64,000 nt of DNA from Larix kaempferi (lineage: Eukaryota > Streptophyta > Pinopsida > Pinales > Pinaceae): contig BSBM01000370.1 of NCBI GenBank assembly GCA_027924585.1, forward strand, positions 32,447,501 to 32,511,500. Reading direction: 5' to 3'. Position numbers and translations under genes: made by a program. The notes under the pieces were generated by a model, which worked only from the letters and a program-made list of their open reading frames with translations, did not search any database and had not been told where the DNA came from. Shown here piece after piece: positions 33,052 through 44,309 of this stretch (the first letter of the stretch is position 1; each line of letters starts with the position of its first letter).

Positions 33052-35295
33052 GTAGTGTTTGTTTTGTTTAGTAGTCATTAATCTGAGAGTCATTTTCAGT
33101 TGATTACTTGACACGAGCCTCTTTTATCATTTTTTCCATTTACTTCTTAGGATTGATTTCACTATCAGATCTTCGCATTGAAGATTCTGATCTTCTTCCT
33201 CTGAGTTTGTACAACTCATTTTCAAGCCTATTTTTGGTTCATTGTTGAGAGATCAGGTTCATTTTTGAATCTAGACCTCGCCTGTCACACCTGGGCAGTG
33301 GAAACAGAGTGACACTGTGTCATTATGAGCTTCTGTTCTTCTCATGTTAGTCACCCGTCGCATCCTTTACATTAGTATACTGTGACATCGTCGCACCTCC
33401 CGTGAAGGTAGACTGCGACGTCGTACTGTGTGTGAAGACATAATGCGCCGATCTGTCAAAAATTGGCATACTAGCATCCTTTCCCTCATCTGACAGTTTG
33501 AAACTTGGTCTGATGTATGAACCCCCTCTGTGCTGTAAGATCCAGCCAGAAACCCCATTTTTTGATTTGTGTGTTGAGAGTTTGGTTTCATTTGGATTGA
33601 CTTTGGGTTCCGTCTTGGACAAGTTTGAAATCGGTAGTGGTGGATACTCTTGTCTCCTCCACCTTCATCCATTCACTCTTGCATTCCCTTCCTTCCATCC
33701 CTGATCTAATCATTGCATTGGATCAACCTCCAGACCTCATTTACATTTGTTTTGAGCTTTGATTGCTTAGTTTGCTCGCTGCTGCTTGATTTTGAGTCAA
33801 GTGTGTTTTTCAGCTTGGTTGAGTGCTTGTCTTTTCTTGAGCTTTCTGAATGTATGAGTGCTGCAAGTAGTGTTTTCTTTTCAGTCATTTAGATATGATA
33901 ACAAAGTTGTTATCAGGTTTATTATTTGAAGCATCCATTGAAAGATTTAAAAATGCTTATTTCCCATTGTTTCTCAAAAAATTATTGAAGAAATATTGTT
34001 GTGCATTGGAAAATTCTTGTTTGTATTTTGGAAAAATTGAAGGAATGCATGATCTATTGTGTTTTTCTCGAATTATGAATCACTCATTTTCTTGAAAGGC
34101 TCAAAGCACGTTTCGATTTTTGCAAAATTAATTCCATGCTAAGGAAAGATAGATGCATTTTTAATTCGTTTCTCTTAGATCATTGAAATTGAAATTGAAA
34201 AGCTTACATATTTCATTTCAGAATCCTCTCTTTTCATCATTTAGTGTCATTTTACTTTGAAAAGAAGAAGAAAAGAAAAAAGTTGTTTTGATTTGGTTTA
34301 GTTGTGTTGTGTACTTTTGTGTTTCGTTGAAAAGGAAAAGAATACTTTCATTGTCAAATTTGTTTGCATTGGGAATTGTGTTGCATTGAGTTTGTTTTGG
34401 CAATACCATTGAAAAAAAAGCTTTCTCCTTCCCATAGCTAGAATTCATTGAAAGAAAAGAATATTTCATGCATGTAGTCAGGGCTTGCATTATGCTTTCG
34501 ATTATGTACTCACCTCATGCATTCACCTAACCATCCAAGATAAAATTAACGGTAGAAATAGGTAAAATTTTTAGCAACTTGTGTGTAAGTTAGAGACGTG
34601 TTCCGGCGTCGTTAAGGTGGCAGCTGTCATTATTTTCCAGCACTATAGTCCGGGGGTATTGTAGTCTTCCATGTACATCAGTATATCAAGCTCCTTCACG
34701 TACCCACCAAGTACCATAATCTGTACTTGGCGTATATCGAAGGGTGTATCATGTACTCGACACGTATATCAAAAGGTCTCGTGCCAACGACTGTGCATTA
34801 GATAGTACCACTATGGATTCGAGCTCCCACGTACCTTGCGTATATCAGGAGACACCATTAGGATTCCTGAAACCAACCGAGTTAACCATTTGGCCGTCTT
34901 GGCAAAGCAATACACCGAGAACAACACTCGGGGAGATTAGCACGCACGTACTGTCCAGGTAATCGGGTATGCAGGAAAGGGTATGGTCCCAATCCTCCTT
35001 GTCGCGTCATATTGTTGGACCCTGCAGTATATCGCGGTTTGCGATGCCTTGATAATCCCGTGAGGTTCCAAACTTTTGAATCCACTCTGTCACATAAGTT
35101 TGCTTGTTGCCTTAGTTTGAGTAGGTTTTTTCTGGACTGCTTTTCTTTTAGCATACCCTTAGGAGAAACGCTATTTTGGCCTTTCTGGCTGATTTTCCTG
35201 ATACCCTGGCGGATTTTCCCTGGAGAAGATCTCGTAGGATCTTGAACTTACCAACTGAATATTCCCTTAATCCAGAGGTTATTTGGAGGTTAAGA
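33052..35295 (+). other. Gypsy 5' leader, no convincing ORF
   Basis: About 2.2 kb of T-rich sequence. Several CGTCGCA/TGCGACG motifs occur near 33356-33420. Short open frames on both strands (for example 33498-33704 plus, 33367-33672 minus) show no recognisable domain. Long leaders are usual in Tat-type elements. Confidence 0.6.
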
Positions 35296-38100
35296 ATGGA
35301 TCAGCGTAACACGGTCGTAGTTACTAAAGTAGGGAACCCCACTTTGAATGTTGGCGGACTTTTGTTTCCACCAGATTCACCTGCCTCTCATCCCCTGCAG
35401 GATGAAGAAGCGCACACCCCCGCTTCACAAAGCATTTCTCCCGTCATTTCAGGAGAACCTGGATCATTGTATTGGATAAACCGACCCCAGGACGACCCTA
35501 TGACAGCTGTTGGTCCTTCAACAGCTTATTGGACATCTTCTGCAGACCACCCAGTGGCTCATTTTGCCATCTCATCCCCACCTAACTAGACTACTCCAGA
35601 GTTCTCTAGGCCTTACTATAGGCCTGACCCTGCTGAGATTTTCGGTCCCATCCATGAACATTTGGAACAGTTATGTGTTAAAGGTGATGAGCTTCGAAGA
35701 CAAAGTCTTGAATGACACTCTCAAGAGTTCCATAATCGCCATTTCCAAATAAGATTTGACGACGGAAACATCCCAGTTCATCCGATATCTTTTGGGTCAC
35801 CTGAACCACCCCACCACGTGACCACTAATGAGACTGGTCAACCCTCGCAAGAGTCCAGTTCTGCACCTCAAGTGAACCAACCGGTGGAAGGACAACAATC
35901 CCACACACCCATCACTACCACAGTTACTTTACTAGTTCCTCCCCCACCTCAAAATTCGAGGGGAGGGTATTCCGTTCCCCCGAGTTCCCTTATTGGTAAT
36001 GTTATTAATACGGTAGCTAGTCAACAACCTACGTTGGTTCACCCTTTGAACAGTGGTCAACCTGCTATGGCTGGGGGGCAACCCCCGTTTCCTAACCAGA
36101 ACATAGGCGGTGGAAACCCCAACGGGCCTTCCGTTGGACCATCCCAACCCACTAGATCATCCACCACGGGATTATCTCATGTTGGAGGGCCATGAAATGT
36201 AACTCAACCCTCATGGAGTCAAGCGTATCCAGGTTCTGTTAACCCTGTGCCGGGCCAACCTAATCCTGGAAATGCACCATATGGGATACCTTATTCCGGG
36301 AATCCATACACTCTATGGGGGCAACAACCTGTGTTACAACACAGACCCCAACCGACTATCCCTCAAGTAACACCACCCCCGATCGGCCCTCCCCCACCTA
36401 ACATTGGTGGAGGACCACCTCATTTCATCTACAACATCTCTCACCCCTCAGGAAGTGGTGAGAATGGTCCACCCCCCCCTCCCAGCGGAGGCGGTGGGGG
36501 ACCACCTTATCATGGTGAAGGAGCACATTTCCCTTCGGGCAACGAAGGTGGTCCACCACCCCCTCCAGGTGGAGGCGGTGGCGGACCTCATTACTATGGT
36601 GGTGGAGGTGGTGGTGGAGACCCCCATCCTTCCAGTAGCGGAGGCGGTGGGGGCCCCCATCCTTCTGGCGGTGGAGGTGGTCCACCACCTCCTCCAGATG
36701 GAGGCGGTGGCGGGCCACCTTATTATGGTTATGGACCCCCACCTCCTCCCGATGGTGGCGGTGGAACTCCTCCCCCTCCCGGTGGTGGAGGTGGACCCCC
36801 TCCTTATTGGAATAGACCACCTTATGGTGGCGGACCTCCTTATGGTCCGGGCGGCACACCCCCCTATGGTCAGTTTCATCCTGGTACACTTTACGGTCAG
36901 TCTAATCCTTACATGCCTTATCCGTATTATTAATATGCGTAGCCTAACCCATAGCTACCCTTTCTGGCTACTTTGGACTTACCTGACCTATCCCGGTTAA
37001 CCAACGATCCTATTTATCACAGATCTAACTAGCCGCCAATTCCGATGAAACTTTCGTCCGACATCCCCAAGTTTGACGGCAAGCCAGGTGAAGACCCCAA
37101 GAACCATGTGATGACATACCACTTATGGTGTTCATCTAATTCCTTAATGGACAATTCAATTCGTCTTAGATTGTTTCAAAGGATCCTCACTGGTTCGGCT
37201 GCCAAGTGGTACATTGAGTTGCCACCGCACTCTTTTCCTGATTTCAGCTCTCTTGCTATGAACTTTTTGACACACTTCCAGCTGCCTATACGGTATGAGA
37301 CCGGTACTGAGCTTTTAAACTCGCTCTGTTAGAATACTGCCACTCACATTTCGGATCATATCCACGAGTGGCGAAGGAGACGACGTCTCATTAAAGCTCC
37401 TATTCCAGATCAGCTCCTAGTAGACTGGTTTACAAAATCACTCATTCCCACCATAGCAAAAGATGTTGCCATGAGAGGTGCTGTCACCGAAGAACAAGCC
37501 ATCGCGAGTGCCCATTTGCTAGACCTGGTCTAAACTCAATCTGGCACTTTGTTTAATATTCTACTTGACGCACCTTGTGATGTTAACGATCCTGCGAAAC
37601 CACTCCAAGCTGATGGAATCATCAGATCCCTTAACACCCAGCCTGTTGCTAGCACTGTTGGATCATCCAACCCAACTCAGGCTGGACACAGCACCACCAT
37701 GTCAACCACTCCTGCTGTAACTGAAGAGGTGAATTCTGTTCAATTAGCTTCATCTCAGAAGTTTAACACCAAAAAGAAGAACAAGGGGAAACCCAAAAAG
37801 TCTTTTGCCTAGCAGGAACCAAAGAGCACTCCTGATGATACCAAGCAGAAAAGGAAACTGAAGTATCCTTGCTTACTGTGTGGAGAAGACTATTTCTCCA
37901 AAGAGTGTCCCCATAGAGACGAAGTGGAAAAGTTTCTTAGGGGTAAACCGACTCCCACAGTCCTCAACGATTTGTTTCCTACTCAAAACCAGCAGATGAT
38001 TGCTCAAACCCCCCCATCCCAGGGGGAACCATCCAATACCGCACATGTTCTCGTGTTGTGTAACGAGACGATCAATTTGAATACTCACTCGTGATCTTAC
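35296..38100 (+). pseudogene. Gypsy gag with long Pro/Gly-rich N-terminal region
   Basis: Gag forms the particle around the RNA. The chosen start is the ATG at 35296 (MDQRNTVVV). About 380 residues (to about 36450) are Pro, Ser, Gln and Asn rich. Then 36450-36900 encodes alternating runs of five or six Gly and Pro, becoming Tyr-rich (PPYGGGPPYGPGGTPPYG). The capsid domain follows at about 37045-37510: IPKFDGKPGEDPKNHVMTYH, AAKWYIELP, FSSLAMNFLTHFQLP, ISDHIHEWRRRRRLI. A Lys-rich stretch (37770-37810) precedes one zinc-knuckle-like motif near 37870, CLLCGEDYFSKEC, with Tyr where His is expected. In-frame stops lie at 35587, 35713, 36193, 36931, 36940, 36952, 37030, 37330, 37531, 37810 and 38092, and no frameshift is seen. 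Confidence 0.85.
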
Positions 38101-41100
38101 GAACCGGTCCCTTCAAAGGAATCCACTGGAAGTAATACTGAAAAAGATTTCGACTCTTTAACTAATGTCATTGTACCATCAACTTCTCTCACCATAGAGA
38201 GTCCATCTTTGGATTCAATATTGCGTCCACCCAAGAGTACGATTCAGAAAGATGTTTTCAATCCTAATGTTCAAGCGGCACAAAATTACAATATCGTAGA
38301 GGACTTGGGACAAGCTCCTTGGGCCATGTCTACCCTGGAAGTTTTGCAGAATTTTCCTAATCAACGCAAAACTCTCCTTGCGGCCATTGGTGCAGTCGAC
38401 CTGGATTCCTCGAACACCATAATGTTCTGACTTGACAAATTTAAGTCGAGGCTCTCACACCAGCTCGCATTCCAAGTTTCTACAAACATTTCTAGGAAGA
38501 TTGTCCATCGTACCCTTTTGGACGAAGGAGCCTCCACTTCTGTCATGTCCATCGCCTGTTGGAGAGCCATTGGCTCCCCCGAATTGAATCGTTCTCCTAC
38601 CACGTTGAAAGAATTCGACGGGCGTGGCTTTCAACCTCATGGGCTCTTACAAGCTCTTGCAGTTGAGTTGGGCAGAAAGACCGTAACCATTAACGTGGAA
38701 GTGGTCTCGGCCCCATTAGATTATAATCTCTTGCTTGGTTGCAATTGGTTTTATACCATGCAGGCGGTAGCCTCTTCAGTATTCTGCATAGTACAATTCC
38801 CCCACCAAGGACGAATTGTTACTATCGACCAGTTAGATTTTTGTACACCAGACGCCACTACTCATCCTGGTGACCATATTCCTTCCATTGGACAAATGTC
38901 AAAACAGTATGAGAGTGTAGGGGTTGTCCTTTTGAAATATTCATCTCTCATGGGCGTTTTTCCAGCCGTGGACCCCCCTAATCATGTTGCTATGGTGAAC
39001 ATGATCTCCACAGATATTTTATCTCACTCAAACGATGCTTGGCTTGTACCGAATGAAGCCACAACACACTTGCTTGGAGACATAATGCCTCTTTCACCCA
39101 CTGCACGTATTTACGAGGCTATCCAATCAACACCAGAGGACCATTTAACTGTGGCCTCCCCATCTTGTTCTCTACGATGGACGTCATCTCTACCTGATCT
39201 CTTACTTCGGACTTTTCATTCAGATGAGTCCATCATGGAAGTAATGAGTGTTGACGACAGTCCTTGGGATGATCTCCATCATAAGTCATCTTTTCTCCCT
39301 CCTTTGGAATACATAGAGAACAACATCCATACCCTCTTTTCGCCAGATATCTACCCATCCCCTCATTCCCCCATTCTTACATGTCTTATGGACATGGAGG
39401 GAAACCTAGCCAATATTGAGCCAACCACCCCGGTAGACATCTCGGTGAAACTAGGTATAGTGGAACACATTCGTATAGGCCAGAAGTGTTCCCCTAAAGA
39501 AATCGCTGTTAGCACAGCCTTGTTCAAGCAATTTCGAGACGTATTTGCTTGGTCCTATGAGGAGATGCCTGGGATAGACCCCGCGATTGTTTCTCACGAA
39601 ATAAAAACCTATCCCGACATCAAACCTGTACGCCAAAAGTTGCGACCGGTACACCCCCAGAAGATTGCGGCAATAAAGGCAGATATTGAAAAACTCTTAA
39701 AGGCTGGTTTTATTTATCCTGTCCCATTGATGGATTGGGTCTCAAATGTCGTTCCTGTGAACAAAAAGCAGGGCACCATTCGCGTCTGTGTCGATTATCG
39801 GGACCTTAATCGAGCTTGTCCAAAAGACAACTACCCAACCCCCTTCATCGACCAGATCATCGACAACTGTGCCGAAAGCATCATCTTCTCATTTATGGAT
39901 GGCTTTTCTGTTTACAACCAAATTGAGATCAACCCAGCCGACCAACATAAGACGACTTTCATCTTCCCATGGGGTGCATTTGCATACTGCAAACTCCCAT
40001 TTGGCCTTAAAAATGCTGGCGCCACGTTTCAGCGGCCTATGTCATACGCCTTCCACGATATTAAGGACTTTGTGGAACCCTACCTGGACGATCTCCCTGC
40101 TCATTCAAAGCAGCGCGAGTTCCACATTGATCATCTGACGACCATTTTCCTCAGATGCAGACGGTACAATATCCGTCTGAATCCTCATAAGTGTATATTT
40201 TGTGTTGAGTTCGGACGCCTCTTAGGATTTATCGTTTAGAAGGATGGGATCCGCATTGATCCCTTAAAGGTGGAGGCCATCATCAACCTACCACCCCTTA
40301 CTGATGTTACGGAACTTCAAAGTCTCCAAGGGAAGGCGACTTATTTAAGACGTTTTGTTTGCAATTTCACGGAGAAGACTAAGGGGTATATGAGACTGCT
40401 TAAGAAGGACGTCCGGTTCATTTGGGAAGACCAAGCTAAAAAATCCTTCGACAGTATCAAACATTCCATAACGCATGCCTCCGTGCTCCAACCGGCTAAT
40501 TATTATCGAGATTACATCCTATATCTCGCCGCTTCTGCTACCATTATCGCCATGGTTTGGGTACAGGAGGATCAAAACACCCAGGAACATGTGATATACT
40601 ATGCAAGTAAGGTTCTGGTTGATGCTAAAACTAGATATTCACATGTCGAAAAACTTGCTTTCGCGGCAGTCATTGCCGTCCAAAAGTTCTGTCACTACAT
40701 CTTGCTCCGCACCACCACTATCATTGCCAACTCGAACCCCATGTACCACATAGTGACACGTCAGGTGATTGGGGGAAAGTATTCACATTGGATCGTGATA
40801 CTGCAAGAATTCGATCTTCTTTTCGAGAAAGCCAAGTCTAAGAAGTCTTTGGTGTTTGTCGAGCTTATTTGCGACCTTCCCCGTCCTGATGCAGAAGTTG
40901 AGCACAATGACTCTTTTCTGGATGAATCATTTTTTCTCATCAGTACGACTGATCCGTGGTATGGAGATATCTTGTTGTATCTTCAAACCCAATGCTTCAA
41001 TCCTCAATTTTCTCACGACGACCGTTGTAAGATTCGTCACGATGCAAAGTATTATTTAATCATCAATGATACTTTGTATCGTCGTGGCATTGACTCAATT

Positions 41101-42200
41101 CTTCGACGTTGTCTCACTCATGATGAGGCTGAACGCGTTCTGAATGAATGTTACGTTGTGGCATGTGGCGGTCACCTCTCTGGGATGGCTACAGCCCAGA
41201 ATATTTTGCGTGCAGGATATTTCTAGCCTACTATCTTCAAAGATTGTATTGAGGCCGTAAAAAAATGTCCTCCTTGCCAACACTTCCATACAAAGAAGCG
41301 CACTCATCCTGCCCCGTTACATCCGGTTATTGCTGTTGGCCCATTTGCAAAATGGGGCATTGATTTTATGCATTGTAAGCCTACCTTGGTCGGGGGGCAT
41401 AGTTACATCATCATAGCTGTGGATTACTTCACAAAGTGGGCCGAAGCTATGCCTACATACCAGAACGACGACAAAACCACCGTACTTTTTATGTTCAATC
41501 ATGTAATAGCGCGGTTCGGAGTTCCTCAAGCAATTGTTACCGATCATGGTTCTCATTTTCAAAACCATATGGTTGATGAATTGAGCGACAGGTTGGGTTT
41601 TTGCCATGAAAATTCAACACCCTACTACCCGCAATCCAATGGACAAGTCGAGGCCATTAACAAGGTCTTGAAAACTATGGTCCAAAGGATGGTAGGGACA
41701 CATAAGTCCAATTGGCATAACATGCTCTTCTCAGCATTATAGGCCTACCGAACTATCGTTAAAAACGCCACAGGCTTCACTCCCTTCCAATTGGTATATG
41801 GATTGGAGGCTGTTCTGTCGATAGAGTGCGAAATTTCGTCTCTACAACTCGCTATCGAACTTCTTTCTAACACTACCGCTGAAGAAGAACGTCTCTTGCA
41901 CTTAGCAAAACTTGATGAGTCTCACCGAGATGCCGCTCTCGCTAATGAAGTGCACAAGAAACGCATCAAAGCCCAATATGACAAGTCAGTTGAACCTCGT
42001 ATCTTTAACGAGGGTGACTTGGTCCTCACTTATGACTAGAAGCACGATAAACTAGGAGCAGGGAAGTTCAAGTCCATGTGGCATGGACCTTATGTTATAA
42101 AACGTGTGTTGGAAAAGGTGCTTACGATCTTGAAGATTATGACAGAATCTCTTTGGGTGAACCCCGCAATGGGATTTACCTGAAGAAATACTACGCTTGA
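38101..42200 (+). pseudogene. Gypsy pol: protease, RT, RNase H, integrase
   Basis: Same frame as gag. Protease about 38510-38760 (TLLDEGASTSVMS, the DxGA aspartic site, then LLLGCNWFY). A ~300-residue spacer follows. RT 39600-40230: KLRPVHPQKIAAIKADIEK, IRVCVDYRDLNRACPKDNYP, FSFMDGFSVYNQIEI, KLPFGLKNAGATFQR, and the catalytic YLDD in EPYLDDLPAHS. RNase H 40270-40880 has YLAASATIIAMV, with the first catalytic Asp missing. Integrase 41130-42200: zinc region with CGGH and CPPCQ but Tyr for the first His (NECYVV), then WGIDFM (Asp), IVTDHGSHF (Asp) and NGQVEAINK (Glu), so DDE is intact. Stops: 38428, 40237, 41224, 41740, 42037. A single-base deletion near 42117 shifts the last ~27 codons, which end at 42200. 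Confidence 0.9.
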
Positions 42201-42328
42201 TCTCTCATGCATAGACTTGCTTGTATATACTGTACATGGCGTGTTTTTGTGTGGTGTGATGCATTTCTTTTCGAGTGTCTTTTGATCTTGTTTCCGTTGC
42301 TTATACCATGTTCTGTCTACGTGTGCAT

Positions 42329-42742
42329 ATGGCAACGTGCTATGGATTCGAGGACGGTGCCAACCGGCATACCCGTAACCTTGCTTTGGTATCCTGGGTA
42401 CTATATTCCCAAACAGGTGAGCTCATTAGCTCAGGAGGAAGTTTCCTAGGGTTTGCGACCAACAATGCCGCAGAATATCAGGTAGTAATTAGAACCCTAA
42501 CTAACGCCATTTCCTTGGGTATGGACCACATTGTCATCCACATGGATTCTCAATTAGTGGTTTCCCATCTTAACTGGGTCTACGCCATCCGTGATCCCAC
42601 CTTACTCCGTCTCTTCAGACAAGTATGTCTCTTGGAAAGGTCATTTGAATTCGTTCAATACCTGCACATTCCATGGGAGTTAAACACAGTTGCTGACTTG
42701 ATGGCCAACTTCATTTTGGATTGGTACATCGCACACACATAA
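42329..42742 (+). pseudogene. Second, archaeal-type RNase H-like ORF (aRNH)
   Basis: A separate, uninterrupted ORF about 130 bp after pol, in another frame (open from 42275; ATG 42329, MATCYGFEDGANR, chosen as more family-like). Motifs follow the RNase HI-like aRNH pattern. There is a degenerate first acidic block (FEDGANR), then WVLYSQTGELISSGG and TNNAAEYQVV (Glu). HMDSQLVVSHLN (Asp) follows, and HIPWELNTVADLMANF (last Asp). Tat-lineage elements are known to carry such an extra RNase H, thought to compensate for their eroded original one, and here the original lacks its first Asp. It is intact over 138 codons but the first block is unusual, so activity is uncertain. Translation would need readthrough, reinitiation or a subgenomic RNA. 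Confidence 0.75.
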
Positions 42743-43061
42743 TACTCATAATATGTAAAAGCATTCACAACATGTAAGTATAATGTATAAAAGCAAACAT
42801 ATAAACAAGATCACATCACTAATCATTTTAAAAACACATAATGTATAAATCGCCCATAATGTCTGTATATATATAAATCGCTCAAAAAGTAGTGTTGGTA
42901 CAAAATCTAAAGCACGATGGTTTTCAGTGAGTCTCTACAAAAATATGAAGCATCGTAGCTTTCAGTAGTACAAAATATGAGGCCTCTAAGCTCTTAGTAC
43001 AAGTATAGTAGTGTCATCAGGCCTGACGCCTGACCCGTACACCCCTAGCTCGAACAACGTG

Positions 43062-44309
43062 CTATCGGTAGGTGAGAAAGCAGTCCACGGTCCAAGCCAC
43101 CTTACGGAGTAAGACGTTGAAGTGCACAGACGCTCCAACCCCAAATCTCTTCATGGGCCTCGGTAAGTCATCGATAGCTGGCTCTGGTACCTCCACAGTC
43201 AGCTCGGATAAGTTCCTGTACACCTCCTCCATCTCCTTGATGGCAGCATGAGCACCTGCAGGAACGACTTCCTCCCCGCCTCTGTCTCTCCTCGCTAGAA
43301 GGGAGAGACCCACTATTCGCACGGGGCCCACATTTGCACACACAAATTACATACTTGTCAGCACTACATAAAAAAAAATGATATAATATATAAAACTAAA
43401 AAATACAAGGGTTTTGTTCTCACCTATATCACCCCATGCTCCACCCTCTGGCAGCGCTAAGTCGGGATCCTCTCGAAAGTCCATGCCGTTGTACGGAAAG
43501 TCCTCGACCATAAGTAATTGGCCCTCTAGCCAGCTGAAAAACTCGGGACCAAAGCTAATGATGGGCTCGCCACCATGATGGGTCATGACCTCAGCCCATC
43601 TGAGCATATGGGGATCCCTGGACTCCCTATCATCAAGTACCAACTATGGACGTAGAAGAGGAATCTGCTCCAAGAGGAACGATACTATGATCGATCCATA
43701 TCCAAACTGCTTGAGCTCCCCGCGCCGACACTTGGTCAGATGAGCTTGGATGTTGGTGAGGAGATCCTCGCACCAGTTGAAAACCTTGGGAGACATACAG
43801 TCTTCTGCATACAACATATGGGTCCGAGTAGCCATGTGTGGAGCTTGGCTACCCGCCACCCTAGTAATGGTAAGTGATATGGTCCGCAGTGGATGGCTCA
43901 CCACATCTCTGATGAGTATCTTCCCACTGGAAGGACGAGAAGTAGCAATGCAGTGCTGCGACACCATGTCCTCAACTGTACGGTCACTGGCCCGTGTCCC
44001 AGTGAGTTGTACAATGTCCCCTCTTCGGGACAAACCAATCAGAAAGTAGATATCCTCAATGTTAATCGTAAGGATATGCTCACCTATCACAAAGTATGGT
44101 TGGGCCGCATCCCAACTCTAGATCATGTGTGTCAGTAGCGGGATCTGGGCTCTCATCCCCTGTATCTCAAAGAACTTGAGTAACCTGCAGTTTCTCAAAG
44201 CATCCACGCATTGTGGATCGTTTGCGGTTTGTTCATCCTTGAGTTTGTGTTCTCTCTCTCGCCACTCCAATACCATTTTTTCTTGTTGATAACCTGGCAA
44301 AAGGGACAT
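43062..44309 (-). pseudogene. Antisense ORF resembling a plant-mobile-domain protein
   Basis: On the minus strand a single frame runs from 44309 (MSLLPGYQQEKMV) to 43062, about 415 codons, with stops only at 44118, 43644 and 43347. The central part, RAQIPLLTHMI, then GEHILTINIEDIYFLIGLSR, is the layout of plant-mobile-domain (aminotransferase-like) proteins: a Trp-rich region preceding a GE.T.T..D...L.GL motif. Later parts (CRRGELKQFGYGSIIVSFLL, LRWAEVMTHHGGE) look like the antisense ORFs described in plant Tat elements such as Grande and Retand. A donor-like site ATAG|GTGAG at 43423, followed by an AT-rich stretch to about 43364 (TTTATGTAG), suggests a short intron, though neither acceptor tried keeps the frame open. 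Function unknown. Confidence 0.6.

Noticed and set aside
36404-37000. Overlapping ORFs in other frames and on the minus strand opposite the Pro/Gly region
   Set aside because: They are shadows of GC-rich repetitive codons. The frame at 36247-36933 is continuous with gag upstream and downstream.
35587-42039. Programmed readthrough or stop-codon reassignment in gag-pol
   Set aside because: There are sixteen stops of all three types, scattered inside domains and including conserved Trp positions. This is decay, not recoding.
42275-42742. Host RNase H or reverse-transcriptase-like plant gene
   Set aside because: It lies inside the gypsy LTRs just after integrase, so it is part of the element.
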